DNA of 64,000 bases, taken from contig JACONQ010000014.1 in the NCBI GenBank assembly GCA_014281115.1, positions 1,054,001 to 1,118,000 of the forward strand, read 5' to 3'. Below, one piece after another: positions 9,440 through 22,328 of the stretch. The notes under the pieces are model-generated. The model saw only the letters and a list, made by a program, of their open reading frames with translations. It was not told the DNA's origin and did no database searches. The DNA comes from Laburnicola sp. R22_1. Lineage: Eukaryota; Ascomycota; Dothideomycetes; Pleosporales; Didymosphaeriaceae. Made by a program: the position numbers and the translations under genes. Within the stretch, counting starts at the first letter, position 1. Each line of letters opens with the position of its first letter.

Positions 9440-11995
9440 ATGGCCGGTGAGGGGCCCCTCGTCCTCCCTCCAAGGTCGCGCTGACAGCCAGCTGCCCAAA
9501 GCATGCCTGGTGTGTCGCTCACGCAAGGTACCCCGCCCGCCCACCCTTCCTGCTCGCTCGTCTCTCGTCTCTGCAGCTGACGGCCACCAGATCCGCTGCG
9601 ACGCCACGCGTCCACAGTGCCGCGCCTGCGAACGCCTGGGCGTCCAGTGTCCCGGCTACGAGCGCGAACACGGCAATGTCTCTCGTCGAGAATTGCTCGA
9701 GACGGTGCAAACCATCTACCACGCGTCGGGCGTGGAACAGCGCCGGGTCGGCGCCTGCAGGCCCTGCCGCATCTCCAAGCATCGCTGCAGCAGGACGCGC
9801 CCGGTATGCCGCCGCTGCGTCGCACGCAACCTCGAGTGTGTCTACGGCAGCAGCAAGCATTCTTCGTCAGAAATGGCATCCGCACCGAGCCCGTCTGAGC
9901 CTCCGTCTCCCCGGCTGCCGCAAACCAGTCTGACTCTCACGACGCTGGCAGAGGACGCCGTGATGCAGTCACGCCTGGTCACCACCTATTTTGACCGAAT
10001 CCACCCCCTCCGCTGCCTGGCCTTCCTCCACAAACCCTCGTTCATGTACTCGCTAGACCGCGGCACGCTGTCGCAAGACTATGAGAAGTCCTTGCTTCTA
10101 ATCATATACGCCCTGGGCGCAAGGTAAGCCATTGCGTGCCCTCTAGATGCGTCCATGAGCTCGGCAGCAACCTCCTGTGCTGTATGCATCATTGCTGACA
10201 CCCGCCGCAAAGCCAACTTTTCTTCGACTCTCTCCACACTTCGTCCCCCAACCTGGACACTCCGGCCTACCAAGAGTTGGCGGATAGGGCACGCACCGAG
10301 GTGCTGGCTCGCGTCCACAACCCCACAGCTCAGCAGCTAATGGTGAGCCTTCTTGCTGCTTCAACATGCGTGGAGCTAAGTCTCTGGCCAGGCAATGGCA
10401 CTTTTGTGTGAATACGCCTCCCGGACAGATCAGCATGCCATGGCCTTTGTGCTAGCTGGATGCATCTTTCGCGGCCTGCGTTTGTTGGGCTTTGACAGTC
10501 CACCTGAAGATGGGAACGAGGCCCTAGTTCCACCAGACCGCGGTGCCCAGAATCGCCTCATATGGGCCTGCTATTGCGTTGATGTTCTTCTCGCGTCCGG
10601 CGTCGATAGGAATTCGTCGTGGAGAGGAGATATCCCCCGCATTCCCCTTCCATGTTCAGATGGGGACTTTCTCGCACAGACTGCCGCAAAACCAATCTAT
10701 CTGGCAGTCGCACTCGAGAGCCCATCTGTCATCCACCAGCTTGATCTACCCGCTCTCACCACCATCATGATACACCTCCGTACTAGAGTACTCAGGTGCG
10801 TGCATGGACAACCCGAAAGCATGAAGAGAAGTTAATAAGCCCAGGACCATACGGGCGCCTACCGTCCGAGGCAATGTGTGGGACTCTTCCTCACCATTCA
10901 TGGTATTGGTTCAGGAGCTAGAAAGCTTCTATAATAATCTCCCCGTGAGGTATGGCCTGACGGAGCTTAACATGTACATTCACAGGGATCATCACGTTCT
11001 TGGAGCCGTCTACTGCTTGCACTTACTTTATCACGCCGCCATTTGCGATTTGACGCGCGTCTCGCTCCCGGGGTTTAATTTTCCCCTTGCTTCCGCCTTC
11101 ATAGACGCCTCGGCCGATTTCTCCGCGCAATGTCAGCACCGATGCCGATTTCACGCTGAAGCCATCTCCAGTCTTGTCCAGCAGAGCAAAGGCCATACTT
11201 TGATAGCCTTCGATGACCCATTATGTTCTGAAGCCATATTCGAATCCACCAAGATCCAGATCATATGTTCTGCTGTTATGCCGGATGCATCCGGCTCACT
11301 GCACACCACTAAGGATAACATCAGGAGCAACATGGCACTGCTGGATACTTTGAGCCGTGGAAGGAAAAGGCCAAGCCCACACGTAAGAGAATTTTTTCGA
11401 CGTCTACTTTCCCTCTAAGGCTGATCGACCTAGATTCGCGCTCTCTTGCCGCTGTGTATGGTTTTCGGTTATGGGGACCTAGCTGAAGAGTGGCAGGATT
11501 CGGAAACGTGTGTTCTCTCTTGGATTTCTCAACCTTTCGCTCGGCCAACTAACGCGATTGCATAGATTGCGTTGCGATGTACTAGCCGAGGTCACTGGAC
11601 CACCCGATGTTCACCATCTCTCCAATATAGCTCCGTTCCGACGCGCGAGATCGGAGACCAGGGTGCATCAGTCTACTAACAGTCCTCGCACGATGACATC
11701 TGGCGAGAGTCCGGAAGGCACTCAAGGGTATTCCAACCGGGAACGGCCGCCGATCATCTCAGGTAGTACCATGAACTCGGACCATAGGCAGACGGCATCC
11801 CTTGGCTCGCTTGGCGTCCTTGGCTCGCCAGGCCATGTCGCTCCCGAGTCCATCGCGCAGCAGCCAATACTGCATCAAGCCAGCATCATGCAGACACCGC
11901 TACAAGACTACTCTAAGACAGCTGAGGAGATGTCACAATTCCTCACCTGGGACGCTGCCGAATGGTGGAATTTTGCCGCCCAGAGCAATTTCTGA
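9440..11995 (+). CDS. Fungal transcription factor with two tandem Zn2Cys6 clusters
   Basis: Exons I can join are about 9447-9527, 9591-10123, 10213-10342, 10392-10795, 10845-11382, 11434-11507 and 11566-11995, in frame throughout (about 730 residues). The first cluster, ACLVCRSRK/IRCDATRPQC..C......C, is split by a 63 bp intron and has C-x2-C-x6-C-x6-C-x2-C-x6-C spacing. Some 40 residues later a second one, CRPCRISKHRCSRTRPVC..C......C, has the same spacing. A fungal transcription-factor domain follows (YFDRIHPLRCLAFLHKPSF, IWACYCVDVLLASG). The C-terminus is Ser/Gln-rich and ends TWDAAEWWNFAAQSNF. The start is unresolved: the ATG at 9440 reads into a stop in its own frame, and joining it would need an intron of only 28 bp. 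It is divergent from GH79, which it may regulate. Confidence 0.8.
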
Positions 11996-12029
11996 GCAGC
12001 AACATTTGCGATAAGCTCGGCAAGCCCTA

Positions 12030-14171
12030 CCCTGTCTCGGCAGTCAATGCGCACCGTCACTCAATGCGCACCGTCACTCAATGCGCAACCCCAACGTAAT
12101 CGCTCAGCCAGCAATATGAGGCTATAGAGCTCTACACAAAAGCTTTTATCGCGAGATTTTCTAGAGTTGGCTTCTCATAGAGCTATAGATGATTGCTAGC
12201 TAGTCAGATTATAGATATCTGCTTGGTGTTCTGATTATACGGCCACAGCGCGATGATGGCGTTGATGGCGCAGATGCCGCCGCATCAACGCGTACAGGTG
12301 CTGGCGTAGATTTCTTCCTCTTTGTAACTGTATGAGTAGCTTTTGAAGCTTTCTGACTTCCCTTTTGGCAATTTTGAGACGTTTTTGAAGTTGTTGTTGA
12401 GTCTTGCGAGCCTGTTGACGGAGGCGTCGCTCAGCAGCTTGATCAGCTTTCTCCTTGGCGCGCGCATCTCTGGCTGCTGCCCGCTTAACGCGCTTCTCCT
12501 GCTGTAAACGAGCTTTAAGCTGTTTATTAGCTATATGGATCTCTTGCTGCTGAGCTTTTTGGAGTTGTAACTGTTGTTTTTCAGCCTCCTGCTGGCTGAG
12601 CGAGTTACGCGCCCTCTGTACGCGGGCAGGTGACCAGAAAACTGCTCCTCCATGCCACTCCTTAGGTTGCTCTAAGGGCAGAGTCTTGCCTTTTGTTTGA
12701 CGCCGTTTCTGGTTTGCAAGAGCTTCTCGGAGACCCTTATTTTCATGCTCTAGGAGCTGCTTTTGTACAGAGATTAAGTGTATCGTCTGGCTCAGCTTAC
12801 GCGACTCCTCAGTCGCGATATCCTTCACAGTGGAGCGTAACAGTCGCTCTATTTTACGCCAATCTGACGCGCTAAGTACTGAGGTAGAGCTCACTGGTGA
12901 TTCTGGCTCTGGCAGAGTCTCTTTGTTAAACCTTTTGAGGATAGGCGTTGGATCTGGCGGCGAGATACCTGTACACTCAAAAGCTTTGGTAATCAACTGC
13001 GGCGTAACTGACGTCGTCCAGGCCTTCCAGAATAGCGTAAAGAAGTCTCTTTTGGCGATTGTTGACAGTCCTTGGCTCCTATACAGGTATCCGGAGAGCT
13101 CGTCAGAGTAGGCAGCTGAGAGAGACTTAAATACGCAGACGTCAAGAGGCTGCAGCGTATGAGTCGCATGAGGGGGAAATATCGCAAGGAGGATCTTATT
13201 CTGATCGCAGTAGTTGATAAAATCCATAGTAACGTGAGATCCATGCCCATCAAGGACTAGGAGTCGCCACTGCCGTCGAGCCTTCTCCTTTGTACAGCGA
13301 TCAAACACCTGTTTAAGCCATTGAAGCCCTATCTTATTGTTTGACCATCCAGAGGTTGATGAGGTTATAAAGACTCTGTGAGAATTGACGTTGATTTCTT
13401 CAACCCAGCTTGATTGTAGAGTCGCGGCGTCAGATCGATAGATTAGCGCTGGATCAACAGTAGATCCGTCGGCGCATATACATGCGATGAGCGAGATCCA
13501 CTCACGGCTGCCGTCCTGTATAGATTGCCTTACTTGGCGACTCTTATATAGAGGCCTATCGAAGATCCTTTTTGAGCGGCCAGTGATACCAAGGAGGAAG
13601 CCTTTCTCGTCCATATTGTACGTATGCTGAGGCTCTACACTATACTCTGTAATTTTCTTGTGTAGAAGCTCAAAGTAGAGCCTGTATTTTGCCTCTGAAT
13701 TAGCCTTGTGGCGATTGCTGTCAAGCCCAGTCGTCTATTGTGAGATTAAGGAGTTGGGGTTGCGCCTAACAAAGCGATCAACCTAGGACATGCTGACGTC
13801 TCTTTTTGCCATGTAGGAAGCAAAATTTTGTATCATCTACCGTGTAGGAGGAAGGCCACGCTCAGTAAGGTAGGTGATATATTGTAGAAGCCCCTTTTCT
13901 TGTTGTGGATGGAGTAGACGACGTGTACCATCAGTGATAGTACGCGCCTGCGTGACGCGTTGGTGCCTGCGCGTCAACGTAGAGCGTACAACACCAAATT
14001 CTTTGGCGATTTTATTGTATGATAAAAATTCTCCTGGTCCTTGCGCTTCGATTGCTGCTATCGCGGCGTTAATTGGGTCCATATTGGTGGAGTTGGGGCG
14101 CGTCAAAGTTGGGGCGCGTCATATTGGGGTTGCGCATTGAGTGACGGTGCGCATTGACTGCCGAGACAGGG
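12030..14171 (-). mobile_element. Pogo/Fot1-type DNA transposon, complete, element 1
   Basis: The element has long terminal inverted repeats and is flanked by TA on both sides (12028-12029 and 14172-14173), the Tc1/mariner target duplication. Left end: CCCTGTCTCGGCAG, then TCAATGCGC repeats and CAACCCCAA. Right end: the reverse complement, closing at 14171. TCAATGCGC occurs three times in the left end (one 17 bp unit extra) and twice in the right. The right subterminal region also carries a 16 bp direct repeat starting GTTGGGGCGCGTCA (14092-14107, 14108-14123). Length is 2142 bp, normal for Fot1-like elements. The transposase lies on the minus strand. Confidence 0.93.
12209..14082 (-). pseudogene. 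Transposase of element 1, inactivated
   Basis: The frame starts MDPINAAIAAIEAQGPGEF with an N-terminal psq/CENP-B-like helix-turn-helix (YNKIAKEFGVVRSTLTRRH). Three TAG stops follow, at 13838-13840, 13783-13785 and 13735-13737, where element 2 or relatives read Gln or Trp. From 13614 the frame is long and open. The DDD triad is intact: YNMDEKGF, LVLDGHGSH and HTLQPLDV. A Lys/Gln/Arg-rich coiled tail follows. Near 12360-12375 (an AAAAGGG run) a one-base shift moves the conserved end (VDAAASAPSTPSS..GR..RTPSRYL, stop at 12209-12211) into another frame. All substitutions seen are transitions. The element can only move if a related transposase acts in trans. Confidence 0.85.
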
Positions 14172-14173
14172 TA

Positions 14174-16298
14174 CCATGGGTGCGGGGTCAATGCGCGCCG
14201 AGCCTCAATGCGCGCTCAACACGAAAACACCTCAAGCTTCAACACCACCTATCGCTACCAATATGGGGTCAATTGAGGCTGCGCTTGAAGCGATACAATC
14301 GCAAGAACCTGGAGACTCTATCAACTATACAAAAATCGCGAAGGAGCATAGCGTTGTACGCTCTACGCTCACCCGGAGACACCAGGCTGTAACGCAGTCG
14401 CGTACAGCTGAGGGAATCAACCGACAAAAACTTCGCCCTTAACAGGAGCAGGAGCTTATACGCTATATCAAAAAACTCACTTAGCAAGGCCTACCACCTA
14501 CACAGCAAATGATCCAGAACTTTGCAGCCTGTATAGCCAAAACGAGCGTTAGCATATACTGGGTTGATCAGTTCGTTAAGCGACACAGCATTGATCTAGT
14601 TTCAAGATAGACAGCTGGAATGGACAGCAATCGCCACAAAGCCAACTCAGAGACAAAGTACAGCCTATATTTCGACCTACTACAGCAGAAAATTAGCCAA
14701 TACGATATCGAGCCTCAGCACACGTACAATATGGACGAAAAAGGCATCCTACTAGGCATTACTACTCGCTCAAAGCGGATCTTTAGTAGGCAGCTGTACG
14801 AGAGCAAGGAGGTGAGGCAGGCTATTCAGGATGGTAGCCGTGAGTGGATTTCGCTCCTAGCCTGCATATGCGCCAACGGATCGGCTCTAGATCCAGCCCT
14901 TATCTATTAGGCTGCCTTAGGTAGCCTACAATTAAGCTGGGTTGAAGAAATTAACCCTTAGGAACACTTAGCCTTTATCACCTTATCGCCTTCTAGCTGG
15001 ACAAATAACAAGATAGGCCTTGCGTGGCTTAAGCAGGTGTTCGATCGCTGTACTAAGGAGAAAGCTGGACGCTCCTACCGACTACTTATCCTTAACGGCT
15101 ATGGATCCCACCTTACTATGGATTTTATTAATTACTGTGACTGGAATAGGATACTCCTAGCTATATTTCCGCCTTATTTGACGCATACGCTACAGCCGCT
15201 CGACGTTGTTATATTTAAGCCTTTCTCCACTGCCTACTTAGCTGAGCTCTTAGCCTTCCTACACAGGTGCTAGGGACTATTGTCAATTGCAAAAAGAGAC
15301 TTCTTTAGCCTATTCTAGAGGGCTTGGGGTAGCTCGTTCAGGAAGCTATTGATTATTAAGGCCTTTGAGGCTACTGGCATATCACCACTCAACCCAGAGG
15401 TTATACTTAAGAGATTCACTAAGACTAGCCTACCCGAGCGGGAATTAAGAGAAAGCTTAACCTCAGTACTTAGCGCGTCTGACTGGAGGAAAATCGACCG
15501 GCTCCTAAAGGCTGCAGTAGATATAGGGAATAGTAATAAGGCAAAGAAGCTGAGCTGAACAGTGCACTTAATTGCCGTACAAAAACAGCTACTACAGTAT
15601 AAAAATAAGGGACTAAGAGCAGCACTAGGCAATGAGAAGAGGCGTAGGAAGCGTGGCAAGCCTTTGCTGGATAACCAGCCTACTGAGTACTTAGGGGGTG
15701 CTGTTTTCTAGTCCCTAAGGAAGGTGCAGGAGGCACGTGATCGTCTACAGCAAAAAGAGGCTAAGGCAGAGCAGCTAGTACTCTAAAAAACTAAGGCAGC
15801 TGAGGCTTGGAGGGCTAGCCAGCAGCTAAAGGCTAGACTACTCCAAGAGAAGCGCGTTGCGAGGGCTAAGGCTCAGGCAGCTCGAGCGAAGGCAAAGGCG
15901 GATCAGGCAGCTGAGCGAGCCCAGAAGCAGCAGGCTCGCAGGGCTTAGCAACACTACAAGAATTGTATAAAAATAGCTAAGAAAGGTAGCAAAAAGGCAT
16001 TAAGGCTACCTAAGCAGGGCATAAGGGAAAAAAAGCTTATTAATAAGGCTATAGATGCTGCTGAGGCCTCAGGTGCTGCATCACAGCCTCTACAGCCTCA
16101 GTCGCGCCGGGGCCAGAATATTAGAACTCCGAGTAGATTTTTATAGCTATAATTAATTATTAAGATTCATAGACCTCATCACCAGAAATTCTTATAATAA
16201 TAGCAATTGTAGGGAGCTCTGCAGCTTCAAGTTTAGCTGAGCTGGTTTGGTGTTGAGCGCGCATTGAGGCTCGGCGCGCATTGACCCCGCACCCATGG
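14174..16298 (+). mobile_element. Pogo/Fot1-type DNA transposon, complete, element 2
   Basis: The terminal inverted repeats begin CCATGGGTGCGGGGTCAATG and continue with two TCAATGCGCG units to about 14220; the exact reverse complement runs from about 16251 to 16298. TA flanks both ends (14172-14173, 16299-16300), and the left TA is the same dinucleotide that closes element 1. Length is 2125 bp. The outer 20 bp differ from element 1, but the paired TCAATGCGC subterminal repeats are shared, so the two families probably use similar binding sites. Confidence 0.93.
14263..16146 (+). pseudogene. Transposase of element 2, heavily mutated
   Basis: The reading frame begins MGSIEAALEAIQSQEPGDS, followed by the helix-turn-helix (YTKIAKEHSVVRSTLTRRH) and a DDE core. 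At least a dozen in-frame TAG/TAA stops interrupt it, mostly where element 1 reads Gln, Trp or Arg. The second catalytic position is changed: LNGYGSH instead of LDGHGSH, an Asp-to-Asn G-to-A change. The tail ends SRRGQNIRTPSRFL with the stop at 16144-16146. Stops and missense changes are transitions, as RIP predicts, and are much denser than in element 1 or in the copy at the left edge of the window. Confidence 0.85.
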
Positions 16299-16300
16299 TA

Positions 16301-16740
16301 GTAGTGGCGCACCCGCGTCAAACCGCGTCACACCTACAATATCGCATTTTTATCAACGCCAGTACTATCTCCTATGAATCCTCGCGAGCATTCGATCAGC
16401 CTAGTTGCTAATCGTTATCTTGAGAGTACTTCTTCTAGTAATCGAGCTGCCACGAAGGCCTACGGAGTCCCTGAGACGACCCTGCGCCGCTGATTGAGAG
16501 GTGTAACAAGCCCTACCACTTCTCCTCAATACCAGCAGCGATTGCCTCCTAAACAAGAGGATTTTTTGAATGGATCATCGAAGAAGCCGCGCGCGGCTAC
16601 CCTCCATACCATGCTCGGGCGCGAGAAACAGCAAGTCGAATATTACACATAAATGGCGATACCAATCCACGCGTTGCCTCTGCTCTTGGCAGGAAGCTAG
16701 AGGCTCCTAGGGCTCAAGGTGCTACAGCCTACAGCTAATT
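16301..16740 (+). mobile_element. Third Pogo-like fragment (N-terminal transposase only)
   Basis: Directly after element 2 comes GTGGCGCACC with two CGCGTCA units, resembling an inverted-repeat end, and then a degenerate frame starting MNPREHSISLVANRYL. It contains a helix-turn-helix region (AATKAYGVPETTLRR) followed by stops, and then WIIEEAARGYPPYHARAR and ASRILHINGD, which match the CENP-B-type DNA-binding region of Pogo-like transposases. The catalytic core is absent. It appears truncated at about 16740, where AT-rich sequence begins. Confidence 0.65.
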
Positions 16741-17519
16741 AGGTGCGCGTGTTCTTCGAGCTCTACGACGACTCAAAAGCAATTTAATATATGTGCTAAC
16801 AGTATGTACAATATAAATAAGTTAGGCATTGCTGTTGCAGGGTTATCGCATATGTGTTACAGGATCATCTTATATATTATAGAATCCTTATATAATATTA
16901 AGGGTTAGCAGGTCCTTATATTCTAGCTAAGAACACTCTTATATATAGGCTACCTTTGGCACCTTTAATACAACAGACGTGGTGCTTCGATTCACCCTGC
17001 TCAGTACACCGTGACAGTTATGAGCCCGGCTGTCGCCCTTGTATCAGCACTTTGATGAGACTGATCCCGCTGTTGTCAATACCTATTTAGCTGAGTAGCT
17101 TGCACCCGTCCACCTCGCCAAATTGTCTAGGTTAAAAGAAGGACCTTGTTGTCGCTGCAGGACCTAGAAGTGGATAAGACACAACCGTCAAGCGGACAGC
17201 TATTTTGTTTGGATGGATGGACTACCGAGTCGACCCACGCGAGGACCATCAAGCCGACCTACGCGAGGATCGAGAAAGCCCTACCTTGATCGATTGGTAG
17301 GCCATCGTCGAAATCCAGTTGAACACCGAGTCGAATATACCTACCGCCGATTCTACCCACCGCCGATCAAATTTGGATTTATACCGTTTAACGCCACACA
17401 TTAGCTAAGAACAAACGTAATTTTAAGATTTCTTAGCAAAATGTGCAATTCGCTTGTTAAATACATTATACAATAAGTTCTTTATTATAGTTACAAGACT
17501 TCTATAAATTATTATTCTT
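16741..17519. other. AT-rich degenerate interval
   Basis: The sequence is AT-rich with stops in all frames and no recognisable coding remnant. A small direct repeat (GACC-ACGCGAGGA, GACCTACGCGAGGATCGAG) lies at about 17225-17272. It separates the Pogo cluster from the 3' end of the sugar transporter. Confidence 0.5.
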
Positions 17520-19360
17520 TTAATACTCCTTCTCTAGAACCTCAGTGTTCTGCGCATGCGCTTTTCTAGTAATACCCTCCTCATACACATCTTCCGCGCT
17601 TCTTGTCTGCACGTCCTTAAACTTACGCAGCGGTACGCCGCTCTCAAACAACTGATCAACCTCCTCTAGGGAGCGGCCCCTTAGCTCTGGGATAAAGAAG
17701 AATACGCCAATCACAACCATAATGTTGATGGCGCCATAAACGTATCCTAGTTTGCCGCCAAGATTGGCATAGTCTGCGTTGATGAGATACGGCGTCGTGA
17801 ACGAGGTAAGGAACGTGGTCAGGACGGAAACGACCATAGCGAGCTGGTTCGTCTTCTCTTTGATGCGCGAAGAGGCGGCTTCGGATACGACGACGTATGA
17901 GCTAGGATACGGGTGTTAGCGGTGTGCACGACAGGAATAGGAGGCCGACCGGCTTACACTGGAGCCCAGGATAGGTTGAAGAAGAAGCCAAACAACATGA
18001 GAGAGATGACCATCATGTTCCGCTGCGCACCATTTAGACTACCTTCTTCTGTAAGAACAGAGCCCATGCCGCCAAGAGTGAGCATAAAGACACCCATCAA
18101 CAAGCCACCAACCAAAAGCGTAGGGCGCCGACCTATTGTGTCAACAGTGAACCACGTTATGACAACAGCCCCTAGGGAAACGATATTAGAGATAACGTTA
18201 AAGAGGAAGGCTTGTGAAGCAAATCCTTGCGACTGGTAGAAGATGACTTGGTACTGAGACGGGAAGGCTTGCCCAGTGATCTGCTGTCCGAACATGGCGA
18301 AGACCGCAATACCAGTTCGAAGCTGCGAGTCGCATTAGCTATGAAGCGGGGCAACCCAGCACTTTTGGATGCCTACCCTGTTCTTCTTATCGAAAACTTC
18401 GGACCAGCTTCCCTTATGCTCGTTAGCATTTGCGAACCGCAGGCTCTCGATCTCGAACTGAATATCCTCTTCGCTAGCCTTCTTTCTCAGCTTCTTAAGG
18501 TTCCTGACCGCATCGTCCACGCGGTCGCGACTGAGTAGCCAGCGCGGCGACTCGGGAAGAATGGGAAGCAAGACAAGGATTATGAAAGGCACCACGAGTT
18601 GCAGACCGATCGGGAGTTGCCATCCAGCGTTCGATTTGATATGTTGCGTCCCGAAAGTGATGAGGGAGGAGACGACTTGTCCGAAGATGATCATGAATTG
18701 GATGGTGCAGCCAAACATTCCGCGGAGTTCAGCAGGAGCAGTTTCGGCTTGGTAAATTGGTACGACGACGACGGCCATTCCCGTCATGGCATATGCAATG
18801 ATCCGACCGATGGTAAATTGTGCAGATGTCGTTGCGGATGTCTGCAGGGCAGCACCGCTTTGATGGGGTCAGAACAAACGGACGAAGGAAGAGAGAGCCA
18901 CGTACATGAATGAGACAATGCAAAGTGCCAGTATAGCAGCTCGTCGTCCAAGCCGCTCGGCAAGCATACCACAGCCAATAGCACCCTTGGAAGGGGTCAT
19001 CAGATACACGGAGTCAACAGAGGCGAGTATTGCATACGTACGACTGCCTTGCCGAGAAACGGGGTAGAAGTCATAACGGACCTCAGCCATGCGGGGAGAG
19101 CCCACATGTCGCTCTTTTCGTCATACACTCCGAAGTCATCTTCAAAGCTCTGCATGCCTTGGACGCCACCAAATGTGCCCACGTCATAGCCAAAGTTGAA
19201 GGCACAGAAAGCCATATGGCTGCTCTGGTTAGCGCTCGAGGTCGGATGGTGAGCCGTACACTTACAGCATTATGAACAAGAGCATGCCGTTGAATGATTT
19301 AAACCGTGTAGCGAACGTAAGGTCCCCATTCCCTGGCGCGTGGGTAGAAGTCGGCGACAT
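17520..19360 (-). CDS. MFS sugar transporter (alpha-glucoside/hexose permease type)
   Basis: Six exons on the minus strand (19360-19266, 19219-19042, 18985-18906, 18857-18377, 18322-17958, 17901-17520) give 526 residues, normal for a 12-TM sugar porter (PF00083). Hallmarks in order: FNFGYDVGTFGGVQGM in TM1, AERLGRRAAILA in loop 2-3, FTIGRIIAYAMTGMAVVVVPIYQAE around TM4-5, PESPRWLLSRDR at the end of TM6, QQITGQAF in TM7, VDTIGRRPTLL in loop 8-9, and PELRGRSLEEVDQLFE after TM12. The exon 3/4 junction uses the acceptor at CAAAG, not the nearer CTGCAG, giving the family-typical LQTSATTSAQFTIGR. Substrate is not determinable; LFESGVPLRKF resembles disaccharide permeases. It is divergent from the sulfatase, 387 bp away, suggesting co-regulation. 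Confidence 0.9.
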
Positions 19361-19496
19361 GTTCGCGTGTGGACTTCGCCTGGGCGTTTCAAACACTGAT
19401 ATACAAGAAGCAATTGGAACGCACGCAAAGCTAGCCAATATATATATGTCGGTCTTGGATAAGTTCCCGTGGTCGAGCCGCGCTTGTGGGCACATT

Positions 19497-21721
<2,225 letters not shown>

Positions 21722-22328
21722 GGGAGAAATAGAAGACACTCAACAAAATCGCTAGCTCATACAAAATATCGATTTTATCAGCCATCTACCTAGGTAGTTG
21801 CCATTCGATACACATAGAATCGAGAGCCTTAGCCGCAGTAGCCTTAACAACTTTGTTTTGGCAGCATTTCCTCATTTCCTGCTTCCTTGGCAGTTTTCTA
21901 GGCCTGCTTATCCTCTAACCTGTAAATTGCCTCTACCACTAAATCTAGACTTGCAAAACGCTTATTTAAATCTACTTAAACGCGCTTTTTAGCGTTTATA
22001 AAGCTAGTACCCTTTGCTTAATATTATAGCCGTATCACGGCGGCGATGGAACGTAGGTTGGCCGAGATAACTTGTTGTACTCTAAGGAGCAAAGGAGGCT
22101 CAGAGCTACGGAGGTAGTTATATATAAACAGGCGCATGCCAAGGCGCTAGCGAACTCAACCATGGCACGTGACCGTGAACTCACGTGACCTACCATAGGT
22201 CCAAGGTCGGATCGGTGCCGTGACAGTACTCCGTACCCTCCTTCCTGGCGAGGGGCATGCCTGAAACGAGCCGAAGTGCCAACAGCATGGCCGTGTACAC
22301 AGTACTCCGTACATTCCAGTCTGTGTGG
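21722..22328. other. Intergenic region with short AT-rich remnant
   Basis: From about 21770 to 22110 the sequence becomes AT-rich with TA-rich words resembling the degraded repeats elsewhere in the window, but no termini or frames are recognisable. Two copies of GTACTCCGTAC (22226-22236, 22302-22312) lie just downstream of the rhodopsin-like gene. Confidence 0.5.

Noticed and set aside
9227..9885. Long antisense frames opposite the zinc-cluster regulator
   Set aside because: Arg/Gly-rich products typical of GC-rich antisense shadows, with no family resemblance.
18841..18906. Frameshift in the sugar transporter between exons 3 and 4
   Set aside because: The mismatch disappears when the CAAAG acceptor at 18858 is used instead of CTGCAG at 18842; the result matches the family.
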